Shown here: piece after piece, positions 55,001 to 64,000 of the stretch
Position numbering within the stretch: position 1 is the first letter of the stretch
Layout: every line of letters starts with the position of its first letter
Origin: Triplophysa rosa
Lineage: Eukaryota > Chordata > Actinopteri > Cypriniformes > Nemacheilidae
Direction of reading: 5' to 3'
Length of the DNA: 64,000 bases
Assembly: GCF_024868665.1 (NCBI RefSeq)
Contig: NC_079897.1
Location: 5,330,316 to 5,394,315 of the forward strand
Position numbers and translations under genes: made by a program
Notes under the pieces: model-generated
Told to the model about the DNA's origin: nothing
Database searches by the model: none
The model's input: only the letters and a program-made list of their open reading frames with translations

Positions 55001-58000
55001 AAGCCATCTTCTAATGTCATCACTCACCACTCAAATACTGATTCCTGAATCAGTCTGTAGATCCACTTTTGAGGGATTAAAGAGGATAAATGTGTTCCTC
55101 CCATTTCTTCTCCATTCATTCTGAGAATATGAAAGAGCGTTTTATAAAGAAATTGATTCAGTTGCCAGTTAAAGAACAGTTCACTCAACAAAACCTACGA
55201 TTCTGTCATCACATACTATCTTTCTTCCGTGGGACACAAAAAAGAAATGGTGCAGAATGTTTTTCTGTGCAAACTCAAACTGTTATTTTAACTTCATAAA
55301 TTAGTTATTAGTTACATAAATAAGAGTAACCTTTTTGGCTAAACTGTCCTTTTAACAAATCTAAAAAAACTGCATTTTACCATTTGTGTATGAAATTGTA
55401 ACCAGTGTTCTTCTTTTTCTTTCTATACCAGAAAATGCAGAGCTGGTATAATGTGAGTATCATGAGGGTCTTTTAAGGTTCACACCTCTGTGTTTTGTGC
55501 ATTTTCTGATGGTGCTGATTTTCTCTGGTCCGCAGGTCCTCAGCCCCACATATAAACAGAGGAACGAAGACTTCCGCAAACTCTTTAAAAAGCTGCCTGA
55601 TACAGAGCGTCTCATAGTGGGTAAGTGTCATTACTTCATGAGTAGTTACTCATAAAATGAGTAATGTTGTGTTAAAGGAGCAGTGATTCAAGATGTGATG
55701 ATCACATGACCTCTTGTTTTATTTATGTAGACTACTCGTGTGCACTGCAGAAGGATATATTACTGCAAGGACGTCTTTACCTGTCTGAGAACTGGCTCTG
55801 CTTCTACAGTAATATCTTTCGATGGGAGACTACGGTAAATCACAAACGTTTAAAACAACATTAGAGAACTTTGGCTTATGGTTCCCCCATGTGGTTGATA
55901 AGCGCAATTGTCTGTTATCAGTGTCGTAAATACTGTCGCTGTATTAGCTTCCAAAAGGGCAGCGCAATACACATGAATTTGTTGACTAAGCAGAAACCGC
56001 TGTTACATCTTGTCACTTCATAAACTGTGCATGTACTAAAGCACTCTTTTGGCTCCCGTGGGATATACTACTGGGCTATACTAATAGCTCAAACTAGATT
56101 CTGAGGTAGCAGCTGTTTGTTAGCTGTTAGCGCACAGCGTGCTAGCTACATAGCAGCTAACGTGCTAACATTAGCTACATAACACATTTGCAGTCACCTA
56201 AAACACAACACATGGACATGAATATATTGAGTAACCAACGTAAATAATTTTCTGTAGTTATATTTTCGGAAACACACTCGACCAGGTGTTGTGCTTTTTT
56301 TTTATAGGTGCAATCACTTTCACTCAACTCGCAATGGGAATAGTGCCTAGCATAGTAACTTTAGATACTGATAACATTAGTCTACGTGCATGAACTAAGG
56401 AATCAGCAACTTTTGACCATAAAACATTTATTGTGGTTGGGCAGTCATCGTTTACAAGCATAACACTCAATTGGTGACGGGGCACGATCATGCTACGTAA
56501 GCTATTGAGACCCGGCAACATTACATTATCTCTAGTCTACCTTACGGTTATAAATTGTGAACCAGTAACCTTAGTGCGCCAATAAATAACCTGAGCACAG
56601 CTTAATAACTAATAAGCTCAAAAGTACAGGACAGTAAGAAAAAATTTACATATAAGACTTTCAAATCCAGTAGCAGGAAGGCTAACGTTAGGTCTCCATT
56701 CGTCTTTGCAACCCGTTGCCTCTTGCAGCTCATGCCACCGAGTGTAAGTCCGTCAGATATTGATTCGTGTTTGGGCTCGTGTCCGATCACCCTCTCTCTT
56801 TTCCTCTGTTTTTTTTTGCTGGCTCTGCCATGGTTCCCAAACTTTTTACAATGGCGTACCCCCCAGGGATTTAACATCATTCTGCGTACCCCCTTTCTTA
56901 CAGTCACAATTGTGGTCTCAAACATTTTTTATTTGCATTCTAAATACATGTAATTTTCTTTTATCAAACAATAAATGATATAGGACTCATATATAAATAA
57001 ATGACTCACTGTTTAATGAGATGGATGTGCTTGAAATGACTTGCATAACTCTGTGATGTTTGGTTGTATCGGAGAAAGTCTGAGTCTCAAATCATTCTCT
57101 ATGCAGAGTCTGTGTCGATATTTGTTCTTTATGTGGGCAAGTGCTGAAAACCCACTCTCGCAAAGATGCGTTGTGGAGAAGGGCAGTAATGTTTTCAAAG
57201 CATGATCGGCTAAGGCAGGATACTCTGCATGCAAAGCTATCCAGAAGTCTGTCAGTAATTTTTGTGCTAAGTCAATTCTCAAAGCGCCACTCTTAGAGAT
57301 TTCAATGAGACTCTCTCGCTCAGAAACAGGAAGGTGCGCTGTGCTGTTTGCAGAGAATGGATTGCGAATCCAGGTGTTTGTATTGTCTGTCTCGGGAAAG
57401 TACTTGCGCAACTGCGAAGACAGCTCAGAAAGGTGTTTCATTATGTCACGCTTAACGCTGTTAGTAAGGCTGAGTTCGTTTGCTAGCAAAAAATCATGCA
57501 ATGATGAAAAGGCTTCGGTGTTGTTCTCATTAATGCAATTAGTCCTGAGAGCAAACTTTCTGATCATGGCCTCAGTTTTGTCCTGTACATTAAATATGGT
57601 TGTGACAACTCCCTGCAATCCGATGTTCAGCTCATTCAGACAGGAAAAAACATCACCAAGATAGGCCAATATTGTAAGCCACTCTTCGTCATGTAAGCGG
57701 TTACTCAAAGCTTTTTTTATCAACCATCCCTTTGAGTTAAGTTCATCCTTCAATTCAAACAATCGTGTGAGAACCTTTCCCCTGGACAGCCATCGTACAT
57801 CAGTGTGTAGTAACAATGTGACGTGGTCGCTGCCCATTTCATTGCACAATGCAGAAAACAAACGATAATTCAAAGGCCTTGCTTTAATAAAGTTTACAAT
57901 TTTTACAGCATCTTGCAAAACTTCCTTAAGACGTTCAGGCATTCCTTTGGTGGCCAGCGCTTCTCTGTGGATGCTGCAATGTACCCAAACCGCGCAGGGT

Positions 58001-60245
58001 GCAACTGCTTGCACACGTGTTACCAGTCCACTCAGCCTGCCTGTCATGGCTTTCGCTCCATCAGTACAAATGCCCACACAATTTGTCCACTGAAGTCCAT
58101 GTGATGTTACAAAGCCATCTAAAAACTTTGAAAATCTCCTCTCCAGTTGCTCTGCCTTCCAACGGTTTGCAAAAAAGTATATCTTCCATAACTGAACCAT
58201 CATAAATATACCGGACATATGCCAGCAGCTGAGCCAAACCAGCTACATCCGTTGATTCATCGATTTGTAAAGCGTAGAATTCGCTGGATTTTATGCGAAG
58301 CAATAGCTGTTTTAAAACGTCTTCTGCCATATCAGCGATGCGACGTGAAACTGTGTTGTCTGATGACGGCATCTTCTGTATTGTTTTTTTGGCTTTTTCC
58401 CCAAGCATAATACCCGCAATATCAGCTGCAGCCGGAAGAATTACGTAAGTTCTCCACAATAGTATGGGATTTGCCCGTTTTAGCCACTCTGTAACTCACC
58501 ATGTAGGATGCTTCCAGTCCTTTCTTATTAAGGTTTTCTGACGCTGTTATAAGGGCCTTACTACTCCCGAGTTGTCTTAACTGTCTTTCGAAAAACTCTT
58601 GCGGTTTATTTTTCAAAGTCGCATGCTTTGTTTCTAAATGCCTGCGCAAAAACGCTGGCTTCATGCAGTTATGAGCGAGTACTTTTGCACATATAACGCA
58701 CTGTTGGTTTGGGTTTCCTTTTTGATCATCTTTCTGTGAACTGCTGAAACTGAGTTGACGCTGTAGTCTCCGATGCATCGCTATCTGTGTCGGTGTCAAC
58801 CGGAGCGGGTAGTTGATTTACACCTGCAGCCGAAGTGCTGTTGGAGGGACCCAGGGTGTGGTCAGAGGACTGTGGATCATCCGAGCTGCTGGGAGTCGAT
58901 TTTCTTTCTGTGGCTGCGGGCCTAAATCTTTGCAACCACTTATCCATTTTAATTTAACAAGCAGTTGTTGCTTCGTTCCAAGCCGCGTGCAGTCGAATTA
59001 CATGCGGTACGTAAAGATGTGCGCTTACGCATGAGTGGACGCATATTTTTTGATTGGATGTCATGAATTTGACCTTTTATGGCACTACGTGACTACTATT
59101 TTGCTGTGTGTACACTAGAGGGAGCACGTCTTTATATTTAGCTTGTGAGAAAAACATGACTGGTTGATTATAATTAAGTAAACAGTAGATTTCAGGATTT
59201 TGTTCACGTACCCCCTCCGTCACCTGGCGTACCCCAGTTTGGGAACCACTGCCGTAAAGCAGATGATGGGCGGGGTTTGTGAACCTACCCGCACACCAAA
59301 GTTACAAGTGTGATTTCAGCCGATAGAGAGCGTCTTAGGTAGCAACGACAAATAAATTTGTCCAGTTAAGAGTTGTCCTACCACTAAAATAATTTTAGAG
59401 AGATTATTTTAAGGTCGAAAAACTCTCTAGTGTTGCTTTAACATAGGGACTGAAAGATTTGTATTGGTTTTGTGTAGTTGCAGAATTTTATGTTTATGTA
59501 TTAGATTGATGTGCTGGAATGAAAAAAGATGTAGGGATTTATGTGGCAACATTTCTACAGATGGACAGGCTGTTATTAAAATGGGCTGTGTGGTTGTCAC
59601 ATACTGTGCCTGTCAGATTTTTTTTATTAACCTCATAAATATGCAAATCAAACTGTTAATGAATTACAAAGATACAGTGTGATATTTAAAAAAACCTGCT
59701 TTTGTGAAAAATACCTATCTCTCCCTTTATCCCTTCATCTCCCAGATAACCATACTGCTGAAAGATGTGACGAGTCTTACCAAGGAGAAGACGGCCAAGC
59801 TCATCCCAAATGCCATCCAGATTAGCACTGAACACGAGAAGGTACCCTGCCAGAACACATTGGACATCTTTTCTAAAATTAATTTTGAATATCCCAGCTA
59901 ATAAATACCCACCATTGGTTTCGTATCTTTCTCCAGCACTTTTTCACATCATTTGGAGCTAGGGATCGCAGCTACATGATGATCTTCAGATTGTGGCAGA
60001 ATGCCTTGATGGATAAGGTGAGAATCTTCTTTCTAGTTTGTATCTGGTTTGTAATGGCAGAACACATTTTAAATCTGTAAAAAAATAACAGATATTTTCC
60101 TGTCAGCATCCGTGCTGCATATTTGTGATGTGTAGACACTTTTATATGGCAGTTGACCAATATCGCTTTGGAGAATGGCCATGACAATTAACACTTGGCA
60201 CGCTATGCAGATGGCGACTAAGATGAATCTCAATGCATGGCATAT

Positions 60246-60305
<60 letters not shown>

Positions 60306-60306
60306 N

Positions 60307-60403
<97 letters not shown>

Positions 60404-62881
60404 CACAAGTGAAAGTGACGTCTGTGCATGCTCCTTCTCCTGCTCTCCTTCTCCTGCTCTCCTTGGCTTCTCCAAACCAAGTATTTTATATAGCAGGGGT
60501 TTTCAAACTTTACAATGCAAGGACCCCCAAATATGATGAATCTTTTGTGAGGACCCCCTTCCTAAAATACATATTTATATATATTTTTGTATAAAGTAAC
60601 ATTTAAGCTGTGTAAAATAAACAAGTGTGATATTGTAAAGACAAGATATTAAATAATTGACTAAAATGAGAAAAATTCACTATGAAGATAAAAAAATCAA
60701 AGTATGCATGTAGCAAGAAAGAACAGAGAAACACTTAGAAATACAGATTAACACTTCTAAACGAAATAGTAATCATGTTCAGTAGACTTAAAGTTTTTGC
60801 TTTGTCCTTTAAATTCTCTTGAGATTTTCTCTGTGACCCCAGTTTGAAAACCCCTGTTATTTAGCATATAAGATATTCGCTTTGGTAAAGTTTAAGCAAA
60901 CATTGCACATTTCTCACAGATATTTTATTCAAAATGTATTGTTGGACAAGTCAATGGTAATGTTTATTATGAATATTATCAATAAGATTAATATTTTAAA
61001 AAATCATTTAAAGTAGTTTAAGATAAGGCAGCAACATAACAAAATGTGAATAAAATGAAGGGGGATGAATACTTTTGCAAGGCACTGAACCTAACGTTGC
61101 TTTTTGCGTAAAGTCCTTCTTTTCAATCAATTTTGATGTTTCATTTCTGTCAGGCACCTCACTAAAATGTAAAACGTCTTGTCTTTATATCACTAGCAGG
61201 AAACTTCTTTCAGCTTTTTAGCATTAGTGGGATAATTTATGTCATGAAATGGCACTTTAAAGTTTTAAAAGCTGCGTCATCACCTTTGCCTCACAGAAAT
61301 TGAGTTAAAGTTTGTTTTAAGTGGCCATTACCAAGGCTTCTAAAGTACTGAGAATATTGTTGCTTTTCCACAGACTTTGTCTCCCAAGGAGCTGTGGCAC
61401 ATAGTTCATCAGTGTTACGGCACTGAACTTGGCCTGACCAGTGAAGACGACGACTACGTCTCCCCAACTGCTGAACATATGAACGGCCTGCTGTGAGTCC
61501 ACGCTGAGAGAAATCTGTGCATAAAACATGCTTATTAAATTTACCTTAACAGTTAGTCATAATCTGCATTTTTTTCATGAGTGCACTTGTAAAGTTAAGA
61601 AAAGCGCAAAAATTAAATGATTTGGTTCGATGTATCTGACTCTGTCTGACTGTCAAATGTTTCCATGTCCACTTTGGACTTGTTTTGTTAAGAGATTTGG
61701 CAACACTGCTCATATCCGACCACCTCTCTTCTCCAGGCCTGCTGAGGAGTCTGTCTCCGTCACTGACCTGCTGGATCTGGGTTCAGTGCCGGGGGTTCCC
61801 GTGGGCTCCTCTCCCCCCTCTTCTGCCTCCGTACTTCCCTGCACTTCAGGATCTTCGCCCCCATCCTCCTCTTCCTTGTCCTGTCAGCCCGTGGAGGTGC
61901 CGTCTGCTCGAGTCAGCGCCGAACCTGAGCCCAGCCCACCCAGCTCTCTGAGCTCATTGCCCCCCATCACGCACTCCTCACAGTCTGGAGCTTCGCCTTC
62001 CTCAACCGTGAGTGTCCAAGTGACTTTTGTTAATTGTCTCGCAAGTTGATCTTTCTCATTTTGTGACCAAAAAAACAAGAAATAATTTAGTTTTAGATTT
62101 AATGTAGATTTCTGATGAATTTTACATTCACTTTTTTTACACAATATTCTAAAATGGTTGTGCAGTAAAGCATTGCTTATTTTTCTCAAACTTTGGAAAC
62201 GAGTGGTTAATTCTTCTCTTTTGCTTTTATAGATGTTGGAGGAAGGCGGGGACAGCCAGTCAGAGTCAGCCAATCAGACGCCTCAGTCCCCTCCCATTAT
62301 TCCGCACACCCTGGGAAACCTCTCCTCATTGGATATGACCAACGATGAGGAGCTCCCCACTGACCTCAGCAATTCCTCTGACACCCAGGAGGAAAGTGAG
62401 TTACTGTCTTCCCACTTTTTCTCACAACCAAGCATGACAGTAACGTCTCCGAGTATTACAACATGTCCTAAAAAAACAGCTGTTTTTCTGATCAAACTTT
62501 GACAGTCATTTCTTAGAAAGTGTTACTGAGAAACAGGATGTTGTGGTGTTTGCATTTATTTTTGTCACCGTGAGCACAGTAGATGGATATTATATTTAAC
62601 ATCAAGTATCATTTGTCATGATTGTGTCATCATGTCTCTTCATGGTTAGAACGTGGTGTAGAGATGACAGAGCTTCAACCCCTCTTCTTTTCCTTTTTTC
62701 ACTGGCCCGTCCATAACCTTTTTTTAATTCTCTGCAGGTGAGGTGGAATCCTTCTGTGCCGACCTCAACGGTCGATTGCATTTCAACACAGTTGTTCATA
62801 TGAGCGTGGACAAGCTCCACGACCTTCTCTTCTCGGACACTAACTTCATACAGCATCTCTTCTCCCAGCGTCACTTCACCG
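49006..62881 (+). CDS. gramd1a: gramd1a: GRAM/ASTER-domain sterol transfer protein (partial, 3' end outside window)
   Basis: GRAMD1/Aster proteins sit in the ER at plasma-membrane contacts. The GRAM domain senses plasma-membrane lipid and the ASTER domain carries cholesterol. Exons: 49006-49412, 54766-54964, 55432-55452, 55536-55620, 55731-55834, 59746-59841, 59937-60017, 61374-61492, 61737-62007, 62233-62395 and 62738-62881, all in phase; the next exon is beyond the edge. The third is a 21-base microexon (KMQSWYN). The GRAM part includes LSPTYKQRNEDFRKLFKKLP, DYSCALQKDILLQGRLYLSE and KEKTAKLIPNAIQIST, then FFTSFGARDRSYMMIFRLWQ. A Ser/Pro-rich linker follows. The ASTER domain starts at ESFCADLNGRLHF. 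The long N-terminus is Arg/Ser-rich. 1A was chosen over 1B from the 52288 exon and the scn1b neighbour. Confidence 0.88.
49479..49821. mobile_element. hAT-type MITE with perfect 8-bp target duplication
   Basis: Begins TAGGGCTGTGCAATTAATCG and ends TCATAATCGAGCAGCCCTA. GCCTGATG at 49471-49478 is repeated exactly at 49822-49829, the hAT signature. A sister copy lies at 63314-63652. Confidence 0.92.
50010..50110. repeat. Fish repeat fragment ('atagcgcctttaaaagtaac')
   Basis: The phrase 'tttattttatatagcgccttt' followed by 'cacttcacagaaacatatag' is typical of a widespread fish interspersed repeat. Family uncertain; both ends are unclear. Confidence 0.4.
52288..52295 (+). CDS. gramd1a: Candidate alternative first coding exon of gramd1a (MFD start)
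   Basis: ATGTTTGA|GTAAGT. Joined in phase to the exon at 54766 it reads MFDTASNSPRSTPGSSPSLR, which matches the human GRAMD1A start (MFDTTPHSGRSTPSSSPSLR) as I remember it. This identifies the gene and shows the short form is conserved. The upstream 300 bases would be its 5' UTR and promoter. Confidence 0.75.
53270..53640. repeat. Repeat-like region with 'accatg' inverted words
   Basis: Contains 'taaccatggtttaact', 'ataccatggtaatt' and 'tagttaccatg' facing each other, as in a common fish MITE. No clear ends were found. Confidence 0.4.
54159..54425. mobile_element. TTAA-flanked MITE in a gramd1a intron
   Basis: Starts TTAAAGGCGTAGTTCCCCCA and ends TTTTTGGGTTAACTTAA, with the family phrases 'ttctgtcatcatttatttac' and 'atgatatgagggtaattaat'. 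Confidence 0.8.
55169..55355. mobile_element. Shortened TTAA-flanked MITE between gramd1a exons
   Basis: TTAAAGAACAGTTCACTCA at the left and GGCTAAACTGTCCTTTTAA at the right. It is shorter than the other copies (internal deletion) and ends 76 bases before the 21-base microexon. Confidence 0.75.
56829..59251 (-). mobile_element. hAT (Charlie-like) DNA transposon inside a gramd1a intron
   Basis: The left end TGGTTCCCAAAC (56831-56842) is the reverse complement of GTTTGGGAACCA (59237-59248). Both flanks repeat 'gcgtacccc'. CAGTGGTTCCCAAAC is the known end of Charlie-type hAT elements. It encloses a broken transposase on the minus strand. The 8-bp flanks do not match, so the duplication is lost or an end has been rearranged. 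Confidence 0.8.
57013..58947 (-). pseudogene. Decayed hAT transposase (ZBED5/SCAND3-like)
   Basis: Four minus-strand reading frames follow one another: 58947-58726, 58799-58422, 58459-58061 and 58218-57013. They look like one protein interrupted by about three frameshifts, near 58740, 58440 and 58130. Visible parts are a BED-type zinc finger (CVICAKVLAHN and RRHLETKHA), the transposase core (QIDESTDVAGLAQ, GICTDGAKAMTG, HTDVRWLSRGKVL) and the C-terminal hAT dimerisation region (FSTTHLCESGFSALAHIKNK). The relatives are the domesticated ZBED5/SCAND3/FAM200 proteins and their parent transposons. The frameshifts and terminal repeats argue for a dead transposon rather than a host gene. Sequencing error could explain one frameshift but hardly three. 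Confidence 0.85.
60247..60398. repeat. Long (CT)n microsatellite with an ambiguous base
   Basis: About 75 CT units, with an N at 60306, in the gramd1a intron after exon 7. The long Leu-Ser and Glu-Arg frames across it are artefacts of the repeat. The N suggests an assembly junction or collapse. Confidence 0.97.
60494..60856. mobile_element. hAT (Charlie-like) MITE
   Basis: Begins CAGGGGTTTTCAAACTTTAC and ends CAGTTTGAAAACCCCTG, a near-perfect inverted repeat. Flanks TTATATAG and TTATTTAG match at seven of eight bases, fitting an aged 8-bp duplication. Confidence 0.88.
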
Positions 62882-63313
62882 GTAAGAAGAGCGATCTGGT
62901 CTTGCTGCTTTCCTGCTTATCAATGCTTGCATTTGTCCAGGTGAAAAGAAGAACATCAGCAAGACCGATTGAGATGCTAGATACGTGTGGTCTCTGATTG
63001 TGCTGCTGACTTCCATGCATGGATGCGTTTTGCTGTGGTGTTACCTTTTTCTGCAGCTTCTAGTTTTCAAGTGGCCCCTTTTGGCCCTCTTCCATCTCTT
63101 CCTCTTTTTGCGGTTTGTTCTTTAGGGGCCTTTGTGAAGCTAATGAGCTTTCAGTTATTGGATTTCACTGTATTCTAAAGCACAAATTTCATGAAGTGTT
63201 GTTGTAAAGAGCTTAAATCCATTTATTGTTCATACTGTTTATTTCTGTTGGGATAATGAGGAGTGCTGTGTGTAACCTGACCAGTTCATCTCACAGTAAT
63301 GTAAATAATGACG
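62882..63313 (+). other. gramd1a intron, no exon seen
   Basis: After the donor at 62882 I see no acceptor with a family-matching frame before the right edge. The ASTER domain must continue past 64000. Confidence 0.6.
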
Positions 63314-63652
63314 TAGGACTGTGCAGGTAATTGAAAAATTAAACGTAATTGTCAATTTTGGCATTCAACAATGACAAAAACAAAATAATCGAGGTTATTG
63401 TGCCGTATTCCATTTTAAGGATCCTCTCTTTTCTTGTGGTTTAAATCCACATCGCACACCTTAGCTGTACCACTATAAAGGAGTGCTATTTCTTTACATT
63501 TACTTTCAGTTGATTATTCAGTTTAAAAGCCAAGATTTTTTATTTTTCTATGTTTTTTTCCAAAGTTAGTGAGTAATCGGGTTAAATACTCGGGATCTCA
63601 TTATTGGCCAAAATAATCGGATCAAATTTTTTGTCACAATCGAGCAGCCCTA
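63314..63652. mobile_element. hAT-type MITE, sister copy of 49479-49821
   Basis: Begins TAGGACTGTGCAGGTAATTG and ends TCACAATCGAGCAGCCCTA in the same orientation as its sister. Flanks TAATGACG and TAATAACG match at seven of eight bases. Confidence 0.88.
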
Positions 63653-63977
63653 TAATAACGCCATATGATATCCAGTGTAATATGAATTCAAAAAAGCTTT
63701 TTTTTAATTTGATGCTGATAAACAAGGATTACTGATGGGAAAACATTAATACATTTATTACCAAAGTGTCTTTTTCATAATTTTATCTAGGTAATTTCGT
63801 TTTTTCATTTTGATAATAAAAAATATGAATTATTATAAAATGAATAAAACTAATATTTAAAATGTTATAGTCAAAGGAGTGAGAGGTTCTAAGAAACTCT
63901 CACGCTAAGCTCTTTGTCTATGTTGTCTGCATGGATAACTTCCCCCTGCTTTGTACCCAACAAGTGCTCTAACTGTA

Positions 63978-64000
63978 ACCTCTCTCTCTCTCTCTCTCTC
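63978..64000. repeat. (CT)n microsatellite running off the window
   Basis: Perfect CT repeat to the last base; its true length is unknown. Confidence 0.9.

Noticed and set aside
57305..57664. Plus-strand frame of 119 codons in the gramd1a intron
   Set aside because: Antisense to the hAT transposase frame.
60069..60594. Long Leu-Ser and Glu-Arg reading frames
   Set aside because: They are translations of the (CT)n microsatellite and contain the N at 60306.

Overview
The window is vertebrate genomic DNA. Genes are split by GT-AG introns, intergenic and intronic DNA is AT-rich and full of short DNA-transposon relics, and there are long CT, CA and GT microsatellites. The gene set (dyrk1b, two zp3-like genes, fli1b, etv2/etsrp, a pyrin-domain caspase, pycard, an scn1b-type gene, gramd1a) together with the repeat families points to a cyprinid-like teleost. 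From memory, zebrafish etsrp and fli1b are close neighbours on chromosome 16. All gene structures below were read by hand from splice signals and reading-frame phase.

Layout. 57-3654 (+): last five coding exons of dyrk1b, then its 3' UTR to about 4590. 7182-10740 and 14079-16297 (+): two complete zp3-like egg-coat genes with the same eight-exon phase pattern. Between them is a transposon inside a transposon (11383-13817). 27848-17807 (-): complete nine-exon fli1b, 458 codons. 29941-32750 (+): etv2/etsrp, with a TATA-type promoter, a non-coding first exon and seven coding exons (368 codons), head to head with fli1b. 34724-36849 (+): a PYD-caspase of 388 codons. 39166-40887 (+): pycard/ASC, PYD plus CARD, 196 codons. 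42872-41551 (-): sodium-channel beta1-type subunit, 207 codons. 46521 to the right edge (+): gramd1a, with three alternative first exons, the GRAM domain and the start of the ASTER domain. Its 3' end lies outside the window.

Functional groupings. fli1b and etv2 are two ETS factors of the blood/endothelial programme. They share about 2.1 kb of upstream DNA, which contains a perfect match to the composite FOX:ETS motif. The PYD-caspase and pycard form a compact inflammasome pair: an adaptor and its effector protease, with closely related PYD exons. The two ZP genes are a tandem egg-envelope pair. The order fli1b, etv2, scn1b, gramd1a resembles both human 19q13 (ETV2, SCN1B, GRAMD1A) and human 11q24 (FLI1, SCN3B, GRAMD1B), that is, an ancient duplicated segment.

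Mobile DNA. I found at least eight copies of one TTAA-flanked MITE family, several hAT-type MITEs (two with clear 8-bp target duplications), a decayed hAT transposase in a gramd1a intron, and a solo LTR with a perfect 5-bp duplication nested in a MITE. I found no structural RNA genes, CRISPR arrays or bacterial-type operons. I also found no clearly new biological system. The points most worth following up are the fli1b/etv2 shared control region, the three gramd1a first exons, the acidic tail on the first ZP protein and the shortened beta-subunit tail.
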